Shown piece by piece: positions 12,660-23,800 of a DNA stretch of 64,000 bases. This stretch comes from Callaeas wilsoni (Eukaryota > Chordata > Aves > Passeriformes > Callaeidae). Every line of letters begins with the position of its first letter. The first letter of the stretch is position 1. The stretch is from the NCBI GenBank assembly GCA_013398955.1, contig VWPU01005002.1:62001-126000 (forward strand). Direction: 5' to 3'. The position numbers and the translations under genes are program-made. The notes beneath the pieces are model-generated. The model made no database searches and was not told where the DNA came from. It saw only the letters and a program-made list of their open reading frames with translations.

Positions 12660-14152
12660 TCCTGGACTTGATTGCATTAATTTAGTATTAGAAAAGATTG
12701 CCATGTTGGATATACCTGTGTACCAAACATTTATGTTAATACTAACTGCAGTTATCAGAAGTTATGGGAAATTTTTGTGTACCTACTAACGGAGAAGGTG
12801 AATTCTCACAATCCCAAAATCCTTAAATGCATATAACAAAGGTAATTTTGGTAATTTTTTTGAAGAATATAAATAAATGTCCTGTAATGATGCATATTTC
12901 TGCACCCAGACTGACATTCCTCTTTTGAAGAGTTTTAGCATCTGTAACAAGTAATATTTATAACAAGTGAAAAGTAGGTCTCGAGAAAATCAAGCTGACA
13001 TTTAGAAAGCTACATTTGGTGCAACTCAAATTTACTGCAGCTGCAGTATAAATAATCTGAGCACTGCCAAAGATGAGCTACTTATGTCTGTATACACACA
13101 GAACAATTTAAACTTCTCCACATTTAATTTCATATAAAGGACAGTTTTACGGCTGATCAGTGCAGTACACAGGATCTCAAGCATGACAAAGCCATGAAAT
13201 CTGAAGGAACTTCCATCACAAAGAGCCTAAGAACACTCCAATTTCTTCAAATTGCCCTCTCCACTGAATCCAGCTGCAATGTGAGAATTTGGTGTAATTC
13301 CTTAATTATGTTGAATACCATTTGCACATAAAATTTGTAGAAACTCAGAGATTCAATGCTCTCTACAGCACTTTATCTTTTTGATAGCGCTGGGTAGATG
13401 AGGGTGGGGGAATACAGGCGAAGATATGACTGGAATTTTAGGATGAATTTTTGCTGTAGAAAATACCTCTGTGCTAGCTTTTCCCCAGGTCCTGCACAGC
13501 AAGGAGTCTGTCCTGACCACGGCAGGAAGGACCGGGGGGCTGAGCCTCACATGCTCAGCTCCTCGGAGGGTTTGGGGGTTATGGTCAGCACTGCCTGCCC
13601 CTCGGGGATGGCATGGGAGCCACATCACTCGCGGGGACCAGAGATTTCATCCAGTAATTCTGGCCCAAAGACACCCACGGGATGGAGGAAAAGGATACAT
13701 TTAGGGCTCAGGTGGGCCAAGTCAGTATTGGGAGATCTTGACAGTCAGGGCACACTGGATTAAAGGAGGGATCTCTTCTTAAATTGTCCACTTGAAATCA
13801 CTTTTTTTACTATCTCAAAGTCAGTTTTTACAAGAAGTTTATGGACCGTGGACTTAAAGGGAACATTTATGCCACTATAAGCTCAGTATAAGGGAAACAA
13901 CAGTGTGCTGGTTCTTTTAAAAAATGGCATTGCATACATTGGTGCTTGCCTTATCCGTGTTTCAGTGTTGTCTCACAAACAGTATGGGGTGTGGTAAACT
14001 GGAAAAGCAAAAGAATAATGGTGGAAACAAAAACAGAACTCTGCTGACAAACATTTATTCAGATGTTGTTTCTCATCATAAAAATCAAGTTCCTATTTCC
14101 AAGCTGGAAAATTATGTAATTCAGATGGTGTTTTCAGGTGTCTTCGTCCGTC

Positions 14153-14172
14153 TTTTTTTTTTTTTTTTTTTT
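14153..14172. repeat. Poly(T) run
   Basis: Twenty consecutive T. It could be the tail of a minus-strand retro-insertion, but I found no target duplication or recognisable body to its right. Confidence 0.7.
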
Positions 14173-15867
14173 CTTTTGCACAGTTCTTAAATTCTTAGAG
14201 TTTCCTTATCATTTTAATGACATATGAATAACATCCAGATGGCTGTAACGTACTGAGTTTTATTGAGAATTATTCTGAATATTTAAAGAAATAATGGATA
14301 TGCTTGAAGGTGTTCCAGAATTTTAAAACAAAAAATTAATTAGGCATGTGTTGATGTCTAATAGAATTTTTCCTGAAATCTGCAATATTTAATTAACTAA
14401 CTCCCTTTGAAATCTTTGAGTCATCTCATGAAGGAATAGAAAGTCTATGTTAGATTTAGGAGACTAACCATTCAATCAAAGAACAATTTAATCCATATTC
14501 AGTGTGATCTCTACAGAAACAGAGTCAGACTTTAAAGTGTTCATTGCAACCCTTTCCTGAACATTTTTACTTTTCAAGATAAATTACTCACTCACCCAGG
14601 AACATCACTGATTTTGCAGGAGTGTCATCATCTAAAACCAACCCACTCAAAACCTTGTAAATTTATAGCTGAAGCTACAATTAAGAGTAAATTCTGATAG
14701 ATTTAGAGAAAAATATGAAGTTACATTACACAAATGCCCTTAAACTTGTCCTGCAGAGATGATATTTAATAATTACATTTAAACATCTTATCTTATTAGG
14801 ATAAATTGGATTTTAAAAAAATGTGTTTCTTCTTTTTGGCATCCTAGAGAGAAGAGATATAGTTGCTGAAGTGCCATACCTATGTATTCCTTCTGCTGGC
14901 TGAGAACAACAGCTGCACACACCTGTGGGCATAATTTTGCAGATAGGACATAAACCAATATATCTGTCAGTCAGGAAGACATATAAATGAGTTAAGTTGC
15001 ATTTGTAATTAAATGTGCCTACAAAGTGGGGGCCAAAAAACCACACAGACAGCAATTAAGAAGTTTATCCCTTCTGGCAGAATCTGACATGACCCTGATC
15101 TCTCGTGTCATATACGTGTCACTGCTGTCACTAGTGTAATTGTTCTGAAGGGGCTATTCTTGACTGACACCAATGGGGAAGTCAGAACCAGGCCCAGAGA
15201 TGCTTGGATCGCCAGATGGATTCCACAAGTGTGATGGCCTTCCCAGTCTCATTCACAAAATCATTTGTTGCACCCACTGCCAATGGAAGCGTCCTTGCAC
15301 AATGAGCTTCACTCTTCATGCCAGGTTTTTCAAGAGCAAAAAATCATCCAGCATCAAGCCGTGGCTGATACCACATGGACTGACCCTCAATTTTATGATT
15401 TCTCACAATGAAGCCAAGGCATGGAACATGAGGGAGAAATTTAATGCAGCTTCCCTGTTCTAAGCACTGTCTGAACTGGAAAGAGGAGGGTATCACAGCC
15501 AACATAAACTTACTGGCACAAATACAAAGCCTGCACCTGTCTGAACTTGCACAGAAACACTCTGTGAGTCCCTGCTGGAAATCAGCTGAGGATGGTTATG
15601 TGCTTATAGTGCAGATCATCTCTTCCACCTGGAAATGAAGAGCAATCCAGGGTCTGAACAGGGACTATGGCTGATCTTGTACTGCTTGGTCCATCAGATT
15701 TGCTCCTCTTCTGAGAGGGTTTCAGATCCCAACATTAGTCTTGTTCAGAAGAACACAGACTCAAATAGGTACAGTGGAGAGAGATCTTTTACCTGCTTTG
15801 TTTTTTCATTTGCTTGTTTGTAAGACAGGGATTCTCTCATTCTGTTTCTATACATTTGAAAAAAAAA

Positions 15868-15902
15868 ACAGAATCATGGAATGGTTTGGGTTGAAAGAGA
15901 TC
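15868..15902 (-). mobile_element. Very short CR1 3'-end remnant (minus strand)
   Basis: 'CAGAATCATGGAATGGTTTG' followed by 'GGTTGAAAGAGATC' is the reverse complement of the CR1 3' end. Only about 35 bp are recognisable and an A-run precedes it. Such tiny pieces arise by extreme 5' truncation or later decay. Confidence 0.65.
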
Positions 15903-16704
15903 TGGTTTGAATTGCCAACAGCTCTGTAACATCTTGAAACAATGCATTCAACTGCTGCAACTTGAGTGAAAGGGAGACGAAAAAAGACAGATAGTACACG
16001 GTGCTCATTCTATTTCTGATAGAGACTTCCAGATACACAGATGACTGAAGCAAAGGCTACTGAGCTGCTCTGCCTTTCTGGCTTTAGAAAATGTCAGACT
16101 GGTTGATTGCTGCTACGTTATGCTAAGCAACACAAGTAAAGGAGCCCTCTTCTGTCATACTGTAAGTGTGCTAATATCTTCTCTGTTACCTCTCAGGTGC
16201 AGGAAATACTGTAAGCCATATTTTATAGGTGAGATAATCGTTATGTTGGAGACAGAAAACTACTTTCTTAAGGTAGAAATTTCTGTCTACATCAAAGTCA
16301 CAGCTCCTAATTGTCTTCTCCACACATTTGGCTACATGTAGCTGGGGCAAAAGAGGAACTTTCAGGCTCCTAACATCAGCAATATGCTGTCCAAACAAGC
16401 ACATCTTCTAATGCAGCATGGCTGGGCCAAGTCTGCTCATCTTCTACATCCTTTTCAGTCATTCCTAACCAACTTTCTTATCGTAACTACTTCTTCATAT
16501 CACTTCTGTTTGTTACAACATTATGGCCCACAGGCAAACAACTTAAATTTTTTAGCTCATAATTTCATGCGTTTCTAATTTATTGTCTCACTTTAAATCT
16601 CCATTAAAACAAAAATAGAAAAGGGAAAAAAACCAGCATTTTGCAGGCTTATTCACCAAGCAGCTTTCTAAGGTTCTTAGAGGTCTAATTATGATATTAT
16701 AACA
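15903..16704. other. AT-rich non-coding DNA, no gene seen
   Basis: Nothing recognisable. Frames of 60-73 codons overlap on both strands. Confidence 0.5.
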
Positions 16705-16850
16705 TGATTTCCAACTTTGCAGATGATACTAAATTGGAAGAGAATAAAAACAAATGAGGAATAATTAGGTAGTGCAGCCAGATATAAAAGAATTTAGATC
16801 ATTTTATATTTCAGGAATAATAGATGGCAAATGCAAGGCTGTGCAAATAA
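16705..16850 (+). mobile_element. Ancient CR1-like fragment carrying an RT active-site motif
   Basis: At 16713-16736 the plus strand reads, in one frame, Asn-Phe-Ala-Asp-Asp-Thr-Lys-Leu. That is the FADD version of the reverse transcriptase YXDD catalytic box as found in CR1-family LINEs. The sequence after it matches only patchily ('GGCAAATGCAAGG...' resembles the following CR1 segment). No open frame remains. Divergence is much higher than in the other CR1 pieces here, so it is probably an old insertion. Limits are approximate. Confidence 0.5.
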
Positions 16851-18749
16851 ATTGAGAATAATTAGCCTCACAGTGTGGCATAAAAAGTGGGATCCTGTTT
16901 AGAAAGACAAGAGGCTACAACATGCTGAGTGAGATAAATTCTGAAGTTTGAATGCAAAATTCACGTGTTAGATTCCCTTACTTATGTGACTTGCTAGCAG
17001 TCTCAGTGGTACTCTCCTAGAAATAAGCTAGAACTCAGTGCCAGCAAGGAAAACACCACTTGGCCTCTGGGAAAGGCTACATGGTACAGTCTAAGAAGAA
17101 CAGTTCCTTCCACAGTAATTCCACAGGACTGTATTACCTAAATAATGGACCACGAGCTGTATTCAGTCTACAGGACATCTCTGCCCAAACCAGTATCTTT
17201 CTCTGGGGGCAAAACCAGAAAGAGTGGGGAGAATACACCAAGGAAAGCTTTTGTTTCGTTGCTCGAGTGCTCCTGCAGAAGAGCCACCTGACTCTGACTG
17301 CGGCAGAAATGCACCGCTTGTTTGGAAAGAGCTCGAGGCTGATCAGGAACAGTCATTTTTTATTTCCTTCCATTATGTTATGTTCCTTAATGTATTCAGG
17401 CCTGAAGTTAGAAAAAGGTTTCCAACAGTTGAGCTGGGAGGTTCCAGGAGAGCTGTCAGTGGGAACAATGGTGGGAAGATACCTTGCTGGTTTTAAAATG
17501 TTGCTTCATGAACCGTGACAGATTAAATGCTGAGATAGCAGGGATGGCAAGGGACATCACCCGAAGAGATCACCATGGTTTCCTACACTGCTGCTTTCCG
17601 CTCTATATACTGCTGCCTACTTCTCTGCTCTTGACTGAAACACAACCTGTCAAAAATGCACTCCCTCTTCTGCATATATCAGCACATTAATTTTCAGCTA
17701 TGTGATACGGGAGGTTCTTCTGTATCAACCCAAGGAAAAAAAAAGAGCCTTTTTTCTTTCCTGAAGATATGAAAATTTGTTCAGGAAACTGATTTTTTAT
17801 TTTATTGAAAGTTATCTGTTCATTTTGAAGGTGGGTGAAGATGGAAAATGGGCAAATGCATGAGGGAATTAAGATCACTGCTGGTGAGTCAGTACTGCAA
17901 GGGATTACTGACTGCAGAATATTTTCACTGAAAACAGAATTAAATAGACCTCTCTAGAATAATGATGTCTAAAATCCATCATTAGTTCATGGAATTTGAA
18001 AAGTATTAGGTTGATCTGTTTGCCCATCTAGAGATGCCTTTATGGGAGTGAAAATTTACCTTCATAGGTCTTCTTATGGTAAACTTTTAGCTTGTTTAAC
18101 AATAGCAAAATAGTGACAAAAGCTTCATTGTTAGGGCATTTATACATTTTCCATGGAATAGGTCTGAATTATTAGCCATCTTTCAAAGCATGCAAGTGAA
18201 AGGCCATTGAAATCTTCCAAATGCAATGAAATGTATTTCAGCATTTCAGCACTAAATGCCTGCATAATTTATGGCAGAGTGCACATAATTTCTATGTATG
18301 GCTATACCTAACACAAGCTCATTTCACATTTGAAATTCAATTCTTCCAGCTAATTGATTCATTTTCATAAATACTCTAAAATTCGTAATAAAAACAATGC
18401 TTTGCTGTAAGATATTGTTTTGGCCAGTACCAAAATTAGCTATGAATATTTACTTTCAACAAAAGCCAGTGGGACAAACAGCAAATGATGAAAACATAGT
18501 GATTTATAATTTCTTTTAACAATCCCTTTGTCACATGAGAACCAGCAAATTTTCAAATCCTATAAAACATCCCCTTAAAATACGGTTATTATGTTACTCA
18601 ATCTCATTTTTCTGTTCTCTGCCTCCTTCTGCCCATCCCTTCCAAGAGCCCTCCCTCTGCTGGGATCCCTCCAGTTCTGTCTCGGGACACGAGGCAGTGA
18701 ACAAGCTTCCAACACGAGCTTTGATAGCCACTATGTCCATGATCTTTCA
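16851..18749. other. Repeat-poor AT-rich DNA
   Basis: No transposable element is recognisable. A 152-codon frame at 17060-17518 is among the longest in the window, but it has no domain, signal peptide or splice context that I can identify and is overlapped by other frames. The part from about 17930 to 18530 is notably free of repeats and carries AT-rich homeodomain-like cores and an octamer-like ATGCAAGT; conservation cannot be judged from one sequence. Confidence 0.4.
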
Positions 18750-18897
18750 CCAGAAGAGTTGAATTAGGATCTTTTCAGGGAAGGTGGGAAATAGTTTGAT
18801 TCCAGAAAGAAAGATAAATCATTCCAGAAGAGTTTAATTAGGATCTTTACAGAGAAGGTAGGAAATAGTTTGATTCCAGAAAGAATGATAAATCATT
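18750..18897. repeat. Two-copy tandem duplication, 74-bp unit
   Basis: Unit 1 (18750-18823) and unit 2 (18824-18897) start CCAGAAGAGTT and end GATAAATCATT. They differ at five of 74 positions by my count, about 93% identity. The pair abuts with no spacer, which fits a local replication or unequal-exchange duplication rather than a transposon. Confidence 0.88.
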
Positions 18898-20731
18898 TCA
18901 AAACCCCTTGACCATATATTCTGAAGTCACCCTGGTTTCCAGAGCAAAGACCTGGTTTAAAACACAAGCACGGAGTGAGGCAGTGGCCTCACGAAGCACT
19001 GCTGGGGGCTGCAGTTCAGTTCCCACAAGTCCTCTTAGGCCAAGTCATGCAGCTGCAGCAGCAAAGATGGGATTAACATAAAGTATGGGAGGTGATTCGT
19101 TAGCCCAGTGCAACTCTTGCATGGTCAGGCTTGGGGAGCAGCACCTGCACTGGTGATGGACAGTTCTACCAGCTCTAGACTTTTGGGAGCGTAGCCCAGC
19201 CTTGACACACCACCCTTCTCCCCAGCTGCAGTACAGCAGCTCTCGCTCCTGCCTGACCATCAGTCTGTGGAACTGACACCTGGCACTCGGGGAAATGGGC
19301 AGGATGGGCCTCAGGTAGCTTTAGGATCAAAGATATTAATTTATAAATAATGTCAGCTTTGGATTAGCATGATTTTAAGTGTATGAGAGGTAACTTAAAA
19401 GCTGTGACTGTCATTGAGCCCTCTATGTTCCAGAGCTCTTTAAAAGAGTTCAGGGACAAGCACACCTTCCCCTGAAACCCATCAGCTTCCCACTCTTCTT
19501 AGCTCTGTGCTATTGCTTCGAGCTGTTTTAGCCCCAGATGGGGCAGGAAGAGGCACCAGAACCAGATCTGCCCTCTGAAAGGGTTCTGTAGCCCTCCACA
19601 GCCACAAGGAGAGCCTACCATAGAAAATCTCCCTTCCAATCCACCAGCTGTGCTAGAAGAGTCCTGACTCCGTCTCCCAGCTACTGAGGAAACCTGCCAC
19701 GAGGAATCACAGCTGCTGAAGTTGCTCCACACACAGCAGGAAGCAAACACCCTGTGAACCTGCACTGCAGCTGGCAGGCAGCTCCCGGGGGGCTGTGCCC
19801 GTGCCCACTGCTAACATGGGACACTTGGACCATGGCAGCAGCCAGAGGCCAGGAGCCCAGAGCTTGGCACCTGGGACCCCCAGCCTTGGCTGCCATCATG
19901 CTGCCTGTGGCAAATCCCGGCTGTGCCCTCCTCTGCACCCTGGCTGTGCTCTTGCCCTTCTTTTTCTGCAGGATATGCACAGTCTGAGCTTTTTTTTTTT
20001 ATCTCCAGAAAGTTTTCTTGGCCCAAGAATTAATCCTGACATTTAATTAAAGTATAATTTTGTTGGTAATATATACACAAGTCTTTAATTTATTTGTCAT
20101 TGAGAAAAGCAACTCTATATAAATAAAAATAAAAACTATTAAAAAGTTAAAAACAGCCTGACTTGCTCTGCAGAATTTTCAGTTCTCTAGGATTCGGCAA
20201 AAATAGAATGAAGTACTTACATCTTCAAAAAGCTTAAGCCAAGTACTTCATCAAAGGTTAAAGTGCAGAAATATGAAATAACTGAAAAGTTGTCTCACTG
20301 GACTGCAAATTGGCCAAGAAGAGGAAGTGAATTTGAAGAGGCAAAGAATTAATAAGAGGTTGTGATAGAGATCAGCAGATCTTCAGCCTCTCAATATTAT
20401 ATTAACAATGGCACCAAAAATTTCTGCTGTCAGTTCCTAATGGTAAATTCTGGTTAACAATAAGGAAAGAACAATACAATCAGAAGCAGGAAAATGTAAA
20501 ATATTCATGCATTGCAGTACTCATAAATAACAACACATGAGAGGGAAAAACAGTCAAGAAGGGGATCACTATCTAATGGAAAAGTGCTGCAGAATTACAA
20601 GGAAAACAATTCTATTCCAGAAAAAGAGTCTGTACGCAGTTCAACTAAAAGTGCAGCTCCTGTAAATAAGACAAGCTAAATCACCTTAGAATTAGGCTCA
20701 GCTTTCAGGAAAGCTGAGAAAGTCTTAGGTG
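18898..20731. other. Non-coding DNA with one GC-richer patch
   Basis: About 19690-19980 is GC-rich and open in four overlapping frames of 71-99 codons on both strands, which is compositional. No domain or splice context is recognisable. The rest is AT-rich. Confidence 0.45.
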
Positions 20732-20799
20732 TGTATATATATATATACATACATGTGTATATATATATATATACACATGTATATATATATATATATACA
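20732..20799. repeat. Near-perfect 68-bp AT palindrome in a TA/TG microsatellite
   Basis: The sequence is its own reverse complement about a centre between 20765 and 20766. The arms are 34 bp each, with a single mismatched pair (20748 against 20783). The inner 34 bp (20749-20782) are perfect. It is built from alternating TA with ACATGTGT inserts and continues as a TA/TG microsatellite to about 20833. Such tracts can extrude cruciforms and are often unstable in cloning and assembly. Confidence 0.88.
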
Positions 20800-20833
20800 T
20801 GTATGCATATATGTATGTGTGTGTGTATATATA

Positions 20834-23800
20834 ATTGGTAAAACATAATCTAAATTAAACTGAAGTCAATACTTTGTTAAAGAGTGAAAGCACATGAATA
20901 GGCCCACATTTATACGGTACAAATTTTATCTAATCTACAGTGTCCTATTGGTCAGCCTTACAGTGTCGGTGGTTTGTCTCAAACCACATTCCTAAGTATT
21001 TTCCTCTCTTGCCAGTTTTGTAATCATCACAGGTGCTCTGTTTTATCAGTAGGAGGTCCACCACGGGTCTGGGATAAACAGGCAAGTCACGGCCACCAGC
21101 TGCCCTCATCTCTCACTACAGATGCATCAGTGCAGATTGTGTGAGTAGAGAGTTAACCAGGCACCACCATTCCTAGCTTGGGTTTTTCTTCCAAAATTCT
21201 TCATTTTTTCCTTCAAGCCCTATAGTTTCCTACACAATCCACAGTGGTGTTACAGCAGGAAAACTCACACCTTCCTCTAATCAAAGGCTTAGACTGGCCT
21301 TCCAGTTGTTGCCTCTCTGCCAAGGCACTAGTGAAGTCTAAAATGAAGTGCAAGATTTCAAACGACTTTATCTCTTCTTTAAGAAAGAAAAGGAAAACAA
21401 ACAAAAGAAACTTTGTAATTTAAATTCTTACATAGTATTTGCTTTGCATATGCCTTTCAAATATTCCCTACGGGACTATGTCTCTAACGAGACACTCTTT
21501 GCAATTTTATCATTCAAAATTCCTGAGGAGTAATACTGTGAATGACCATGTAAATGTAATAAATTTCCTTCATTCTTTCACAGAATCCTGGCTCTTTCCT
21601 TGTTAGATGCCAATGCTATTTAAAGGAATTTCTGGAACTCTTTTTGTCATTCTGAATTTCAAAAATTAGGGAAAAACGTGTTAAAGAATAGTCCCCTTCA
21701 GGCGTGTAACTTTTCCACTCTCTGATCTTGGACAAATTTGGCTACAAATGCAGACACTGAGCCAGGACATAAGAACTGACATGACATTTTATGTTGGCAT
21801 TGAACCAGTGGACTCAGAGAAATTATCGGTTGCTAAAATTTCAGTGTGACCAGTGAGGACATGACAAAAGGATTTTGAGAACCTCACAGAGATGTCTGAT
21901 GATATTAGGATAAGGATAATATTAAACATGAGAGAAAATCTATGCTACTTCCTCAGAAGAAAAATTCCATCCTGTGCTCCTGAATGGTAAAATATGCAAA
22001 TGGTACCACTGAGTCAACAAGTACTGTAGTGGCTAGATCTTTGCACAGAATCTAATGGATTTCTCCACTGTGAAAGGAATCTAAGTAAAAAGTTAAGAAA
22101 TTTCTTTCTGGGAATTGGTTTTAGTAGTGCATGTTACAAAGAGGCAGTGCTGTTTTCAAAAGACTGTCTTATTCTTCATTTTTCCAGTCGAGTTAGAGTC
22201 ATTTTATCCCACAAAATATGATTCATGTCAGAACAATGGGAAATTTGAAATCTACGATGCAGCACCTGTATTAAATGTTTAGGCATGAAAACAAAAAAGG
22301 ATGACAGAAATGTAAAGACACCAACTGTTTAAGAATATATACAGTGGAATAATAACCATAAAAAAAATCTCCATAATAAATGTTCAAAATTAAAAGCTTT
22401 TGATTGCTCTTGGTTCTTAAAATTGTGATTATCTGAGTAAACATAATTCTCTTTGAAGACCAGACTATCCTTTAACAAGCATTATTTTCCTGTCAACCAA
22501 CAATTTCCACGGCCATGCAATTGCAGTGTGGCCAGAGTTCTCTGGATACTTCATTGTCAATGGCTTCCATTTGTCCCAGTGCCACTCTATTTTTAAAAAC
22601 CATGCGCTCTGGGAATTACTAGTTTTCATAATTGAAGGTATTAATGAGAAAAAATCAGGAGGAAAAGAATGTGTCCCCAGATGTCTTCACAAAAGGGCAC
22701 CATCACAGCGTATAACAGAGAGACAAAGCAAAAGCTGAAGATGAATATTCTTGTTTCAGTTGACACATTCATTTCCAAGCATCAGTCTAAGAATATTCAT
22801 GCTAAAAGCTGTGGAAAATACCCTGGAAAAATTAAGTGACTTCATCTTAATAGACGGTGTTTTGTAAGAATGGACTTGAGCAAAATCTTTGATATTTCTT
22901 TGCCTTAGAATCATGGAATGAGGATTTTCAAGTTGCCTAGCTATTGAAAATTCCCACACAACAAACTTCTTAAAAACAAAAGCTATTATGTGTCTTCTGG
23001 TTCAGAGGTTACCACACAGGACTGCCCTTTCAAGGGCAGTTTATATCTTTCCAGTGAAGGGCTTATAATTTTTCCTTTATTAGAGTCATGGTCATCTGCA
23101 TTCATCGCATTGACTGATTTCTGACTTCCTAGTATTACAAGCTTTATTTTGACCAGAACTAGATTCCTGCTTTTACACTGGAAGTTATGAATCCTTTAGT
23201 AAAAACAAGCCTTAAATAGAAATGAAGATGTAAATTTCAAGCGGGTATGTAAAGCTGAAAAGCAGAAAACTATGAAGACAAACATAAGGCAATACATCAC
23301 TAGGAGCACCAGTTTCTTTTTGATGTGTCATAATATATCCCATAATGTCATGGCTGAATGACCCCTATTGCAATATGTAGGCTTTTAAAAGTGGTTTCAA
23401 TGGGCCAGGCCTTTAATTGCTATGAATGGAAGTCACAGTCATCTAACTGCATTAAATGTATCCCCTTTTTATTCCATTTTTAGACCTTCCAAAGACTGCA
23501 ATTTTTAATTATATCTCCAAAAATCAGTGGGTTTTGTCAAGCTGCACATTACTTTCTCTGATTCTCATCACATATCTCCTTCCATTGTTATTTCTCACCA
23601 AGGAGATCCCTCATAATCCAAATGGAAATTTGGTGCAATCATTTATAAACTGATTTCCACTACAGAAAAATAACAGAAAGCTGAATAAAGTCTTTCATGC
23701 ATCTATGTACACTATGAAAATATAAATAAAAGAAGCCAAAGATTGAGCATAATGAGCAGAAAAAAATCACGACAGTAACTTCCAATACACTTGAGGCACA

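Larger units (their letters stand above)
8324..15867. other. Long AT-rich non-coding stretch
   Basis: No gene or dated repeat recognised. Local items: a TA/CATA-rich microsatellite at about 8433-8473; a moderately GC-rich patch at about 10090-10480; a GC- and CpG-richer patch at about 13480-13770; a 20-base T run at 14153-14172; and the direct repeat at 12598-12659 (separate entry). Open frames up to 121 codons occur in the GC-rich patches on both strands at once, which is what base composition alone would give. Confidence 0.5.

Noticed and set aside
17060..17518. 152-codon plus-strand frame
   Set aside because: No recognisable motif; stops and alternative frames overlap it; no evidence of exon boundaries.
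22908..22922. 'AGAATCATGGAATGA' as a CR1 remnant
   Set aside because: Only about 15 bases match and the following CR1 block is absent; likely coincidence.
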